A stretch of 64,000 nt of DNA from Diploptera punctata. Lineage: Eukaryota; Arthropoda; Insecta; Blattodea; Blaberidae. This document shows positions 51,879 through 61,792 of the stretch, piece after piece (position 1 is the stretch's first letter; every line of letters begins with the position of its first letter). Where the stretch lies: contig JASPKZ010004202.1 of NCBI GenBank assembly GCA_030220185.1, positions 2,650,001-2,714,000 of the forward strand, in the 5' to 3' direction. The notes below the pieces were generated by a model. The model worked only from the letters and a program-made list of their open reading frames with translations. It ran no database searches and had not been told where the DNA came from. The position numbers were made by a program, and so were the translations under genes.

Positions 51879-52106
51879 AAGTGTAACTAAATTAGTATGT
51901 TTCAAATTCTTCCCTGTAGGGGGAGAGCGCCTAAATCTCTGTTAAGGGAAAACATGGACTTACAACAACAATTTACTACTGTGTAATATGACCAACTCTT
52001 ACCTGTCCAGTTCTTTCTGATTATTCAATAAAAATTACAAAATGTGACATTAGGAAGTTGGTTATCCTGAATATAATTCATGTGTGTGTCTTATTTGCAA
52101 TTTTAG

Positions 52107-52319
52107 AAGTGATTGTTTTGACGAAGATACTCGCCTGCGTCGCTGTACTGAGGTATTCAAGGCACGTTTAGAAGAACTGAATCAGCAGAAGTATGATGAA
52201 ATCCAAAATCATTTACATGCTGCAGTAGAGAACTGTTTAGCAGGCATGAGGTATTTCCGAATTCAACATGATGGTCCACATATTAGTGATGTCTCTGTCA
52301 AAAATCCGTTGGTACCAAG
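52107..52319 (+). CDS. AGL: Glycogen debranching enzyme, exon 7
   Basis: The acceptor tgcaattttag ends at 52106 and the donor GTAAAT is at 52320. The split Arg codons join exons 6 and 8. It encodes residues 389-459: a charged helical segment (RCTEVFKARLEELNQQKYDE), then AVENCLAGMRYFRIQHDGPH and NPLVPR. It corresponds to the subdomain before the second half of the GH13 barrel. Confidence 0.94.
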
Positions 52320-52379
52320 GTAAATATATATACTTTTTTAGATAGTTCATATTTGCACACTGACTCAGTCACTGGTGTA

Positions 52380-52620
52380 CTTTTGAACAACTTGGTTCGT
52401 CTGGAACCTTGAAGTTCATGGTACCAGACGAACCAAGTTTGATTACAAAGTTCTTCAAAAGTACACAAGATGGCAGTTTAGAAAATTACCAGCATAATAA
52501 AAAATTGACAGTCATGAAAACAGCTGAAGATGGGAATGATATATTTTGCGATACTGCAGTTCTGTGTTCAAAAAAACATAGATGTATGAGATAAGAAGAA
52601 TTCACGATTCATTTGATTCT
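52380..52620 (+). mobile_element. PLE family D remnant
   Basis: Left arm caacttggttcgtctggaac, then a plus-strand tail (MVPDEPSLITKFFKSTQDGS), a degenerate hammerhead block at 52521-52558 and a closing cttattaagaaaacctcttc. The hammerhead keeps CUGAAGA (52524-52530) but has lost GAAA. Confidence 0.7.
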
Positions 52621-52785
52621 TATTAAGAAAACCTCTTCATGTAAAAAAATCCCTAATTTATTATATTACTTTACTTATTTTATTCTGAAATAGTGATCTA
52701 TTCCACTGAAGTAAATTGTTCATATAGTTGCCACAATTTTTAGTGTGTAAAAGTTTGGTCCATTAATAATTATAATTTATTGCAG

Positions 52786-52980
52786 GTACTTCACAGACTA
52801 TGGTAATCCTTCTTCTCTGGCAGAATATGAAGAAATTATGTTCTCTCAAAATTCATGCCACATCATGGCGCACAACGGTTGGGTTATGAATGATGATCCT
52901 TTGAGAAATTTTGCTGCAGATGATTCATTCATATATTTACGTCGTGAACTGATTGCCTGGGGCGACAGTGTCAAACTTCG
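52786..52980 (+). CDS. AGL: Glycogen debranching enzyme, exon 8
   Basis: The acceptor atttattgcag ends at 52785 and the donor GTAAGT is at 52981. It encodes residues 460-524: [20 protein letters not shown], then [15 protein letters not shown]. Both are hallmark blocks of eukaryotic debranching enzyme. The donor is followed directly by a PLE target duplication (52983-52995). Confidence 0.96.
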
Positions 52981-53082
52981 GTAAGTGCTTTATTAAGTTA
53001 TGTAGGTAGGAAATAACACTATGAGGTTTATTTTAATTTTGTTTAGTTGTTTCTTGACTCACCTCATACTTCTTAACTCCCT

Positions 53083-53128
53083 TGCATATCTAGATTTCAT
53101 CACTATATTTGTGACATTCTCAATGCTG
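53083..53128 (-). ncRNA. Hammerhead ribozyme variant (U3-A8), PLE family B
   Basis: Core UUGAGAA (53117-53123 on the minus strand), stem II GUCAC/GUGAU, GAAA, palindromic stem III AUCUAGAU, A17, stem I GCA/UGC. Confidence 0.82.
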
Positions 53129-53175
53129 TTCACGTTCACAACTGACGTCCAATGGTCTCCTCTCCTGCATGTGAA

Positions 53176-53222
53176 CAGCATTGAGAATGTCACAAATACA
53201 GTAACGAAATCTAGATATGTGA
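53176..53222 (+). ncRNA. Hammerhead ribozyme variant (U3-A8), PLE family B
   Basis: Core UUGAGAA at 53181-53187, stem II GUCAC/GUAAC, GAAA, stem III AUCUAGAU, A17. Confidence 0.78.
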
Positions 53223-53324
53223 GGGAGTTAAGAAGTATGAGGTGAGTCAAGAAACAACTAAACAAAATTAAAAAGTGCTTTATTACTTAATATTATACAT
53301 ATTAATTGAGTTTGTATTTTTTAA

Positions 53325-54015
53325 ACATTCTTACCTCATATGATAGTTTTGTCGGACATATGTTTCAAGGTTGTTGCCCCATCTTATTCCATTCCATTGA
53401 TGTGGTTTAACCTGTTACCTTTTTTATTTGCCACATTCTACCCGGGCCTTACAGTCACATGACCTGTCAGGAGAGGGATTTTTATTATGGATTGCACACA
53501 TACTTTTTAGACATACAAGGATATGGAGGGCCTGCCTGAATGAGGGATCAGCTCAACGTCAAGGCCTCCTCCAAGACAACATAACATTAAGATGAAACAC
53601 ACTATTCACACACACACATTCATACAAAACATGGTGAATGTAAGAGGATGATTATGATGGTCAGATGTTGCTCGGGAACTGTTTGGACCTTAAAGTTTCC
53701 TGACATGTATATTACACTAATCAGTAAGAATTCACTCTATTGAAGTTGCATGCTTATCTGTATCTGATGTTCAAATTTTCAAACTGAATTTATTTTAAAA
53801 TACAATAGGAAGTAATATTAAGAGGTTTGTTTAATAATTAAAACATTCTGTCTGTTCATTCTTACCTCTTAGAGTTGTTTTTGTCGAACATATGTTTCAG
53901 AGCTTCTTAGCCCCATGAGTCTGTAATCACTGATGATGGGGCTAAGAAGTACCAAACATATGTTCAACAAAAACAACTCTAAGAGGTAAGAATTAACAGA
54001 CAAGATGTTTTAATT
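53325..54015. mobile_element. PLE family K fragments
   Basis: A first end is at 53325-53395 (minus strand, stem III ACAUAUGU, core lost). An unassigned segment follows, then a hairpin at 53810-54010 (cttacctcttagagttgttt and its complement). The plus arm holds a damaged hammerhead. Confidence 0.6.
53926..53968 (+). ncRNA. Hammerhead, PLE family K, G12 lost
   Basis: Core CUGAUGA at 53930-53936, stem II GGGGCU/(A)GUACC weak, CAAA instead of GAAA, palindromic stem III ACAUAUGU, U17. Confidence 0.55.
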
Positions 54016-54184
54016 CAAACTGAGTTGATGGAAATTTTTTAGAGTCGCTGTTGCCTGTTCAGACATTAGGAAATTTTAAAGGAATCTAACCATCTTCTTG
54101 TAGGTCTTCCTGCAGTTCTATTTCCTTTAGGCTTATACTGTAATAATAACTTAAGAAGTTTATTATTTTATGTCCTGTAAATAT

Positions 54185-54425
54185 GGTTCATTCATTCTCT
54201 TTTAATGGTCTACAATTTTTTCTGTTATATTGAAATTGTTTAGTTTTTTCCCCAATTATAACATTTTTCACCTGGTCTGCAAATGCGTAACTGACTGTTC
54301 CTCTTAAAAATTTCATCTCTTTTTCTAATTTTCTTCTGTCTGATCTATTAATGGCCCAAATCTCAGTGCCATATATTAGTGTTGGCTCTGTGATCAATTT
54401 AAAATTTTTTAACCGAGTTTCTCTC
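54185..54425 (-). pseudogene. LINE 3' tail
   Basis: The minus-strand product has EPTLIYGTEIWAINRSDRRK, then EMKFLRGTVSYAFADQVKN. It is a different LINE family, 5'-truncated. Confidence 0.6.
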
Positions 54426-54429
54426 TTAG

Positions 54430-55270
54430 TATTTCAACAAATGTGTGGAACCATACAAAGAACATTAAAAGATAAAGTTAGAAACGATACAAATATGAAA
54501 TTTTATATGCTAATAAACAGCCTACCAAATGATGGTGGCACTGGTGCTGGTGCAGTATGTCCACTTTTTTCCTCTTTTTGTAAACTAAACACAAATTCAA
54601 CAAACTTTGATGGCGAAATTCTAGCAATTTTCTTAAGTTTACAAAATCTTTTATATCACATCCAAAAATTTACAAAAAGTTGTAATTCTATGTGACTCCG
54701 AAGCAGCCATTCTCGCTATAACACGAGACAACACCCAAAAGCATCAAAATTATCGAATGTCACAAAATGATAAAACAGTTATCCCATCTACATAAAGAAG
54801 TTGTACTTCAATGGATTCCGGCCCATTGTGGAGTGACAGGCAATGAAATAGCCGATTTTCTAGCCAAGAAGGGTAGCAAAATTATTTCAAACCCAACTTC
54901 TACTCCATTTTCCTTTCACTCTATCAAAAGAATTATCTCAAATAAATACATCAATAAACTTAGAGAAGAATACACCACCAAAACATCTGGAAAGGAATGG
55001 GAAAATCTACAAGCTTATGACATTACTACATTACAAAGAAAATATGCAGTAGCAACATTCAGACTGCTAACGGGACATGACTGCTTGAATAAACACCTAC
55101 ACAGAATTGGCATAACAGATTCACCTAAATGCCTTTTTTGCAATTTAAATGAAGATATGGAAAGAAACCATCTCCTCCGTTGTCCAGCTTTTGTAGAAGA
55201 GACCAACCTTTCTGCTAAATATTGGAGTGCAAGAGGGCGAATGATTTCATTATCAAGTGCTCGACATTAG
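54430..55270 (+). pseudogene. LINE with RNase H domain (I/R1-type), broken
   Basis: The plus strand has a frameshifted RNase H domain: GEILAIFLSLQNLL with the catalytic Glu region, LCDSEAAILAI (second acidic), and, in the 54767-55270 frame, VLQWIPAHCGVTGNEIADFL with the conserved His/Asp. A C-terminal knuckle region follows (CLFCNLNEDMERNHLLRCPA). This is the typical 3' half of an I-clade element. One shift and a stop lie near 54695-54765. Confidence 0.85.
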
Positions 55271-55329
55271 ATACCAACCATAAAATTCATATCAAATTCT
55301 GTTGAGGTGAATAGTCATAAGATAAAACG

Positions 55330-55475
55330 TCTGTAACATCTCACCTAGTAGCACATATACATCCTGCTGATGATGGAAGTTAACTTCTGAAAGGCCTCCA
55401 TATAATACTTTAAATACATCATTTTAATAGAGTTGAGGACGATGGCACCTGCCAACAGGTACATTTTTAATCTTT
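55330..55475 (+). mobile_element. PLE family G fragment with intact hammerhead
   Basis: catctcacctagtagcacat, hammerhead at 55362-55403, then gttgaggacgatggcacctg. Sister of 41050-41170. 55475-55800 after it is an unassigned LINE-like tail. Confidence 0.65.
55362..55403 (+). ncRNA. Hammerhead ribozyme, PLE family G
   Basis: Core CUGAUGA at 55367-55373, stem II GAAG/CUUC, GAAA, palindromic stem III AGGCCU, C17. Confidence 0.82.
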
Positions 55476-55999
55476 TAATTTTTATCTTAAGGTAATGGCT
55501 GTACCAATACTTATGTACAGTGGTGAAAACTGGGCGCTAAATAGATGTGACAAACAAAGAATATAATTAGCTGGGATGAGATTCTTAAGAAAAAATCAGG
55601 ATTCACATTGAGGGATGAAAAAAGGAATGAATCAATCAGAAAATAACTTGGAATCATTAATATTGGAGAAAGGATTGTAGACAGAAAGGAGGATGGAACC
55701 ACATGGAACAACTAGACAGGGATATGAGTATAGATTTACAGGATCCTGCATATTGGACGTCCGAAGAGAAGATGGATAGATGATTTGATTCCTGTATGAG
55801 TGGAACGGATCTAAAGATCCACCATGAAGATGAAATAGTAGTTTTTCTCTTAGTTTTTTTTTCGGCTCTCTTCCTCGATTATATTTGGTAATTGTTTAAT
55901 TGATAACTGTTTAATGGTACCTTGGCATTTTTATTTTCTTGAAAAATGGAGTTATGAAGCCTATTATAATCATCATCATCATCATCCTGTCAGGTACTT

Positions 56000-56560
56000 G
56001 TCCTAGAAGAATTGTTATGGCCTGAGAAAGCAGTTTTTGTGCCATCTTTTCATAGGTCGACCAAGTGACCGTTTCCCATTTGGACAGTAGTTCATTATTG
56101 CCTTGGGGATCCTGGATCTAGCCATTGTTGAGACATGTTCCTTCCAGTTTAGCTGATATCTGGAGATGTAGTCCAGTATTGGTGACACATTAAGTTCTTG
56201 AAGGATTTCTACATTTTTCTTTCGATCCCATTTGGTGTAGCCAGCTGTTCGGCGCATAAATTTCATCTCACAAGCTGTTAGTCTGCTTTCATCTCTCGTC
56301 CTTATAGTCCACGCTTCACTGCCATAACACAGGACTGGTCGAGCCATTATTTGATAAAGACGAGTACGAGTTGATTTTTGCACTAATGAAGGTTTTAAAA
56401 CTCTATTAATGATTCCCATTGATTTGTTGAATTTCACAATTCTCTCTGAAAAATCCAAATTTTCAACAAAAGAAAGTTTATATCCTAAATAAGCAAACTC
56501 ATTAACTCTCTCTAAAATTTTTGTTATTTAAACAAATTTTGCTTGGTATTGGGGATTTTC
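56000..56560 (-). pseudogene. LINE 3' region
   Basis: 147-codon minus-strand frame (56458-56015): FSERIVKFNKSMGIINRVLK, MARPVLCYGSEAWTIRTRDE, EMKFMRRTAGYTKWDRKKN, GKRSLGRPMKRWHKNC. This is the thumb and tail of the LINE family seen at 28080-29520. The upstream RT is missing. Confidence 0.8.
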
Positions 56561-56664
56561 CACAAAAAGCCATTATTTTATTAAATTAATATTGGGAAGC
56601 TAAAGCTATTACTATGATAGAAATAAGTAAATTAATAAACACAATTAAATTATTGTAAATCAAT

Positions 56665-56770
56665 GGTAAAGAGAAAAAGTTTTGCCTGAACCGGGAATCG
56701 AACCCCGAACCTTTAGCACGGAAAGCAATTCCCGGTTCAGGCAAACATTTTTCTCTTTACCATTGATTTG
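56665..56770. repeat. tRNA-like palindromic remnant
   Basis: agagaaaaagttttgcctga on the left and tcaggcaaacatttttctct on the right flank a partial T-arm (ccgggaatcgaaccccg) and a broken anticodon arm. It is a third, collapsed member of the tRNA-like palindrome family. Confidence 0.6.
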
Positions 56771-56964
56771 ATTTGCCATTATTTTAGTTTTATTGGTAGA
56801 TATTTCCATTGAATATTTCTGGGCTATCAAATTTTAAATTATGTACTGACGATTGTAGATCATCTTCAGATGTTGCTAGTAAAACAAGATCATCTGCAAA
56901 CATTATTATATCTAATATTAAATTAGATGAAGCCTATTACTAAAGTATATTTCATTTTGTGTAG

Positions 56965-57094
56965 TTACGGAGATAAGCCAGAAGATTGTCCATTCTTGTG
57001 GCAGTACATGCAGACATATGTTGAACAGACAGCTCAATTGTTTGATGGCATCAGACTTGACAACTGCCATTCTACGCCAATCCCAGTAGCTGAA
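56965..57094 (+). CDS. AGL: Glycogen debranching enzyme, exon 9 (nucleophile Asp)
   Basis: The acceptor attttgtgtag ends at 56964 and the donor GTAAGT is at 57095. It encodes residues 525-567: [20 protein letters not shown], then [19 protein letters not shown] holds Asp557, the predicted transferase nucleophile (GH13 region II), with Arg555 two residues before it. Phase 0 at the end. Confidence 0.96.
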
Positions 57095-57194
57095 GTAAGT
57101 ATATTACAAAAAGTAATGTAAATTAAATTTTTATACTATTAAATTCAAAACATGTAATTTGTTTATGCTGTTTTCAAGCTTTGAATTGTGTAAT

Positions 57195-57570
57195 ATATAA
57201 AATGAGTCATGATTATCTCGTCCATTACACTTTGTGTTCTTCAAAACACAAGACCAATTTCAGGAAACATTTTTTCTATCTTCAGCCATCTTTATGACTG
57301 TAAAATTTTCTTCCCCACCTTCATCTTCTGAACTGCCATATAGTGTTGATTTGATGAACTTTGAAATCAAATCTTGCTCACCAGGAATTTCAAAATTCAT
57401 TCTTTTGAATGTATACCTTTTCCCAAACTGTCAAATCCAAGGATTTCACCAAATGTTTCAAAAGTTTAGTTTCTTTTTCAATTTTATAGAAGATAGGAAA
57501 AACATTTCTTGAAACCGGTCCTGTGCTTTGAAGAACATGGAGTTTATGAGGTGAGATATTTATGACTCAT
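57195..57570. mobile_element. PLE family I inverted pair
   Basis: Left arm tgattatctcgtccattaca with a minus-strand hammerhead. A minus-strand endonuclease tail remnant (57300-57500, MNFEIPGEQDLISKF-like, WEKVYI) follows, then the plus arm gaaaccggtcctgtgctttg (core lost). Confidence 0.7.
57247..57290 (-). ncRNA. Hammerhead ribozyme, PLE family I
   Basis: Core CUGAAGA (57279-57285 on the minus strand), stem II AG-AAA/UUUCCU with a mismatch, GAAA, stem III AUUGGU (diverged), C17. Confidence 0.65.
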
Positions 57571-57579
57571 TTATTAATT

Positions 57580-57795
57580 AAATAAAAATAAAACTTAGTT
57601 TTATTTGATTTTCATATTTATTAAGATATAATTCAGTGACAGCTGTTTCGGTACACTGTACATTCTTCAGACATGTTAACAAATGTACCGAAACAGCTGT
57701 CACTGAATTATATAATAAATATGAAAATCAAATAAAACTAAGTTTTATTTTTATTTAATTAATAAATATGGATTTTCATCAAGTAAACACCAACT
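57580..57795. mobile_element. PLE family J hairpin
   Basis: Inverted arms (attaattaaataaaaataaa on both sides). The minus-strand hammerhead is followed by a plus copy that has lost CUGANGA but keeps GAAA-ACAGCUGUC. Related to 1-1075. Confidence 0.8.
57633..57676 (-). ncRNA. Hammerhead ribozyme, PLE family J
   Basis: Core CUGAAGA (57664-57670 on the minus strand), stem II GUACA/UGUAC, GAAA, stem III ACAGCUGU, C17. Confidence 0.85.
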
Positions 57796-57887
57796 CTATT
57801 GATTATAACTCATTTCATTTCAATTATGTATTGAATAAAATAAGATAAATTAAAATGTATCATATCTCACCTCATAACCAGTCTTCT

Positions 57888-57934
57888 AAGTATATCGCAA
57901 TTTCAAACCCTTGGTTGCCTCATCTTCAGTACTA
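57888..57934 (-). ncRNA. Hammerhead ribozyme, PLE family A, weak stem II
   Basis: Core CUGAAGA (57923-57929 on the minus strand), GAAA, stem III AUUGCGAU (one mismatch), A17. Stem II is poorly paired. Confidence 0.6.
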
Positions 57935-58140
57935 TCTTGACGATTGATGTTATGTTGATCGGAAGAACTACTTCTTCTTCCCTGTGTTGGTAGACCGATA
58001 AACCTCTGGATCAAGTCGGAATCCACAGGAATTTCAAAGTTCATAAGTTTTTCTTTCTTCTTTTTCTGAATGTGGACTTCTCCCAAACCACAAATTCTTC
58101 TTGTTTTTCTATTTGTTTAATTAGACTAGCTTTTAATTCA

Positions 58141-58586
58141 ATTATTCAGTCCCTCAGGGGTCCTCATCTAGGGGATATGTGGATGGCGACCACAAGGTGC
58201 CCAAGCTGAGCAAAACATTTCTTCCACTTACTTGTGTTTTGCACTCTTTTAACTTTACTATCTAACCTCTCTTGGTTAACTCTTGTTTTTTTTCGACTCC
58301 GACGCTATTAGGGCATCCGAGGGCTAGGGAGTCTTTCCTTTCTTCCATTTCTTCTTTCCTTTATTTTCTTTTCTTCTCCAGGAAAGCCTGACCAGAGGCT
58401 ATAAGATGGCAGCCCCATCACTGGTCTTGCCTTCCTTTGGCCAGCAACCAATCGAAGGGACTATTATTATGCTTTCAAGTCTTATACGAGAATTTTCCGG
58501 AAGGATCAAAACGCTGGAGGGAAAATTTTCTATAGGATCGTAACAGGCCTTGGCCTAATACTTGGAAGGAAGAAGAAGATGATGTT
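58141..58586. repeat. Dispersed repeat with a second copy at the window end
   Basis: ccctcaggggtcctcatcta, then tctaacctctcttggttaac and gcatccgagggctagggagt. The same sequence is at 63515-64000, where a family L element interrupts it. No coding. Confidence 0.8.
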
Positions 58587-58766
58587 TTTCAGACCAAGCA
58601 TGAGCAGCTACTGCTGACTTTTCCACTTCACCATTTTTGACATTTCTAAGATGTTGTTTCACCCTAGTTTCAATAAAAGTTCAATTCAATTGTTCTTATG
58701 CTCATTAATTATAAATACTGGGGTTAATTTACTGCATTATAATTAAATGTAATCTTGTGTTTACAG

Positions 58767-58890
58767 TATTTACTTGATGCAGCGAGACGAGTGCGACCAG
58801 ACTTATATGTTGTCGCTGAGCTGTTTACCAACTCTGATCACAAGGATAATATTTTTGTTAATAGATTAGGAATCTCATCATTAATTAGAG
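58767..58890 (+). CDS. AGL: Glycogen debranching enzyme, exon 10 (acid/base Glu)
   Basis: The acceptor gtgtttacag ends at 58766 and the donor GTAATT is at 58891. It encodes residues 568-609: [20 protein letters not shown], then [14 protein letters not shown]. Glu586 in VVAELF is the predicted general acid/base of the transferase (GH13 region III). Ends with one base of the next Glu codon. Confidence 0.96.
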
Positions 58891-58924
58891 GTAATTTCAA
58901 TATTTTTCTTCCTTCATAATGAAC

Positions 58925-59440
58925 AAAATATTTAAAAATAATCAAAAGAAGCATTGGATACCTTTGAATTTTTCATTCTTCTTTTCCTGGTAAAAGATAA
59001 ATCTGCCCCATTAACAAGCCATGGAGCGCTGTGATATGTGGTTGTGAGGAACCACATATTCTTTACAATGGAAAAGGAAGTTAAGCCCTGTGATCTGGTT
59101 GTCTTAACCTCCACAAAAATCCCTGGTATTCATTTAATGGATTTTTAATGATTCCCAGGAATGAGAATAAGTGAAGAAAGTTCGACATTTAAACCCACTA
59201 CTCGGGATCAAACCCAGACAGTTGTAGTGTGCAGTGAAATGCCTTGCTGCCTGATTTACCTGCTTGAAGTTCATATACTGAATTTGTTCAAATTTTAGGT
59301 TATTATTCTTTAAATTTTATGTTTGAAAAATGAGAATCATATCAAAAGAGCAGAGTATTGGCTACAAGCAGATATGACTTTATTGCAAAATTAAGTAGAT
59401 ATGTAACTAAAAAAAATAGTAAGAAATAGTTATATAAGAA
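58925..59440. other. Unassigned intron 10 sequence
   Basis: A possible decayed tRNA-derived SINE lies at 58990-59260 (gatctggttg, ttaacctccacaaaaatccc). I cannot assign the family. Confidence 0.35.
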
Positions 59441-59477
59441 AGAGAAAGATTTCTTATCTTACCTCATAGTTTGTTTT

Positions 59478-59533
59478 CTTAAACACGTGAACTGTGCTTT
59501 TCGAGAGGACACCCCTGTCATTTTCAACTGATA
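59478..59533 (-). ncRNA. Possible hammerhead variant with looped stem III
   Basis: Minus strand UUGAAAA near 59521-59527, a stem II remnant, GAAA, then AAGCAC / GUGUUU pairing across a 7-base loop, A17. Stem I is not convincing. Confidence 0.4.
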
Positions 59534-59562
59534 TTATGAAAATATTATTATAATATATCATA

Positions 59563-59625
59563 ACATCAGTTGAAAATGAGAGGGATGTCCTCTTGAAAAC
59601 CACAGTTCACATGTTTAAGAAAATA
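59563..59625 (+). ncRNA. Possible hammerhead variant with looped stem III
   Basis: Core UUGAAAA at 59570-59576, stem II AGAGG/CCUCU, GAAA, stem III AACCAC / AUGUUU with one mismatch, A17. Stem I is weak. Confidence 0.4.
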
Positions 59626-59689
59626 TAAAACTATGAGGTAAGATAAGAAGTGACTCATTCATTAATTGAATTAAGAACCTCATAATTTT

Positions 59690-60058
59690 TTTTAATGCCC
59701 CAGGTTGTCCTTTTCGGGCATTTCTAATGTTCTATCCTGGCATTGGCGTAATTGTAACCCACTTCTGAGGTTGGGGCACCTGGAAGGCGGGGTTATGTTA
59801 CTCCAGTGATTTGGTGGGTGATGATGATGATAGTGGTGCGCCAGGAGAGTCCTTAATCTAAAATGAATATGAATATGATGATTGTGATGGCCATATGATG
59901 TTCGGGGACCGTTTGGGCGTAAAGTTTCCTGACATTTGTCTTACAGCTGAGGAAAAACCCCGATAAAAACCTCACCCAGGAAACTGTCCTGACCAGGGAT
60001 CGAACCCAGGCCCGTTGTGTGACAAGACAGCATGCTACCTTGAGACCACAGCGGTGGA
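59690..60058 (-). repeat. SINE family 1, minus strand
   Basis: Full-length in complement: ccaggttgtccttttcgggc at the tail and agggatcgaacccaggcccg at the tRNA-like head. Confidence 0.82.
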
Positions 60059-60109
60059 CAAACCTCGTAATGTTATTTTCCATATTTAACTATGAAGAAA
60101 GGTTTTTGT

Positions 60110-60200
60110 TTAAATCGGAAGCCTAAGTAGTTAATTTGAAAGAGCGCTGGTGTATAAAACCAGAGACCTTGGGTTAAATCACAGATTAGACATACATTTT
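60110..60200 (+). repeat. Decayed tRNA-like element
   Basis: gcctaagtagttaatttgaaagagcgctgg, split here for reading as gcctaagtagttaattt then gaaagagcgctgg, keeps a tRNA-like D arm. The B box (gggttaaatca) is weak. Same family as the 36-38 kb array by its ends. Confidence 0.45.
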
Positions 60201-60379
60201 CATTGTTAAATTAATATTAAGAAGCTAAAGCTATTACTATCTTTGAAATAAATAAATTAATATACACAACTAAACTATTGCATATAGCTAGTGATTTAGA
60301 AAAATTACGACTTTTAAAAAATCTTACTCATATAATATCAAACCTGAGTTAATTCGTTTGATAAGTAAGTTTCATCCAT

Positions 60380-60549
60380 TATATTATTTTTGGTCTGGAC
60401 ATCTTACCTCAATATTAATGTTGATTTGTTCTTGAACATGTTTCAAAACAATTCAAGAACAAATCAACATTAATATTGAGGTAAGATGTCCAGACCAAAA
60501 ATAATATAATTAAAATAACCTCAAAATATAACTTCCTAAAATTAAATAT
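60380..60549. mobile_element. PLE family C hairpin, 14-bp TSD
   Basis: Target duplication TAAGTTTCATCCAT (60366-60379 and 60550-60563). Inverted arms as at 41242-41452, but the hammerhead loop is deleted between the two GAAAC/ACAUGU parts. Confidence 0.88.
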
Positions 60550-60647
60550 TAAGTTTCATCCATACTTGTTAAAACAATGCTTTGGTAATGAAATTGTTTG
60601 TAGATAAGTTAGAAAAATTATTTGAAAATATGATTTTAAATTTATAG

Positions 60648-60913
60648 AGGCGATGTCTGCATGGGATTCACATGAAGAAGGCAGGCTTGTTTATCGTTAT
60701 GGTGGTGAACCTGTTGGAGCCTTCTTCCAGCCATCACTCCGTCCACTAGTGCCATCTATTGCTCATGCATTGTTCCTTGATTTGACTCACGATAATCCAA
60801 GTCCAGTTGACAAGAGATCAGTATTTGATTTACTTCCAAGCACTGCGCTTGTGTCTATGGCTTGTTGTGCATCTGGTAGCAACAGAGGCTATGATGAACT
60901 TGTTCCTCATCAT
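60648..60913 (+). CDS. AGL: Glycogen debranching enzyme, exon 11 (GH13 region IV)
   Basis: The acceptor aatttatag ends at 60647 and the donor GTAAGT is at 60914. It encodes residues 610-698: [55 protein letters not shown] holds His657 and Asp658, the transition-state stabiliser of GH13 region IV. With exons 5, 9 and 10 this completes the transferase active site. Confidence 0.97.
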
Positions 60914-61076
60914 GTAAGTTGTTTTAATTAAATCACTTAATCTCAGTGTCCTGGTTTCATATTTTAAACACTGTGATGCCATAAGTAAGAAATGATGTTA
61001 GGAGGTATCATTATGAGGTTCTACTTAATAAATAAGTTGGGTTTGTTGTCGTCTTACCTCATATTGGGCATTTCTT

Positions 61077-61118
61077 GTAGGACATGTTTCAGAGGATATT
61101 TGCTCTATCATCAGCTTG
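61077..61118 (-). ncRNA. Hammerhead ribozyme, PLE family C-like
   Basis: Core CUGAUGA (61108-61114 on the minus strand), stem II AGAG/CUCU, GAAA, stem III ACAUGU, C17. Confidence 0.82.
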
Positions 61119-61138
61119 TACAGATTGATGATCTTTAA

Positions 61139-61792
61139 TTAAGTTATGTATGGGTGCGAAACATGGACTCTTACTTTAAGGGAGGTGAGATTATGAGTTT
61201 TTGAGAATAAAGTTCTTAGGACAATTTTTTAACCAAAGAGAAATGAACAAACAGGTGAATGGAGAAGACTACATAACAATGAACTACATGGTCTTTATAG
61301 GAAGCCAGATATAATAAGAACAGTTAAGTTTCGTAGACTGCGATAGGCAGGACATGTTGCACGTATGGGGAATGAAAGACTTGCATGCAAGCTTCTTGTA
61401 GGAAAGCCAGAGGGAAAACGCCGAGTTGGTAGACCAAGAATGAGGTGGGAGAATAACATTAACTATGATTTGATGGAGTAGATTATACAGGGAATGATTG
61501 GAAAGCATTAGCTCAGGATAGGGATGTATGGAGAGCTTATGTCCGTGTGGCCATGAACCTATGGGTTCGATAGTGCCAGTGAGTAAGTAAGTAAGGTAGG
61601 AAATAACAGTGTGAGGTTTATTTTAATTTATGTTGAGTTGTTTTTGACTCACCTCATACTTCTTAACTCCCTCGCAGACTCGAGTTTCATCACTGCATTT
61701 GTGACATTGCAGTGACGAAACTCAAATCTGCGAGGGAGTTAAGAAGTATGAGGTGAGTCAAAAAACAACTCAACATAAATTAAAACTAAAAA
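61139..61792. mobile_element. PLE family B with LINE fragment at its end, 13-bp TSD
   Basis: Target duplication TGATGATCTTTAA (61126-61138 and 61793-61805). After the first PLE bases (ttaagttatgta) a LINE 3' tail lies at 61150-61590, then the PLE hairpin at 61595-61790. There the two arms share a fused GUGACAUUGCAGUGAC loop and have no core. Confidence 0.82.
61150..61590 (+). pseudogene. LINE 3' tail inside the PLE
   Basis: Same family as 18340-18785 (GKPEGKRRVGRPRMRWENN). Frameshift near DLMEXXYTG. Ends atagtgccagtgagtaagta. Confidence 0.75.

Larger units (their letters stand above)
52996..53272. mobile_element. PLE family B hairpin in the AGL exon 8 splice donor, 13-bp TSD
   Basis: Target duplication AAGTGCTTTATTA (52983-52995 and 53273-53285). 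The left copy still provides bases +3 onwards of the donor GTAAGT. 277 bp, two inverted variant hammerheads, no coding sequence. Confidence 0.9.
57865..58680 (-). mobile_element. PLE family A copy split by another repeat
   Basis: Minus-strand hammerhead end at 57888-57934, tail 57886-58086 (LMNFEIPVDSDLIQRFIGLP). Interrupted at about 58140 by a 450-bp repeat (58141-58586), then resumes with KNHAWS-type endonuclease codons to 58680. Confidence 0.78.
59450..59650. mobile_element. PLE-like hairpin with possible monomeric hammerheads
   Basis: Arms tcttatcttacctcatagtt and its complement near 59640. Each arm has a UUGAAAA-type core, then GAAA and an ordinary stem III. Confidence 0.6.
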
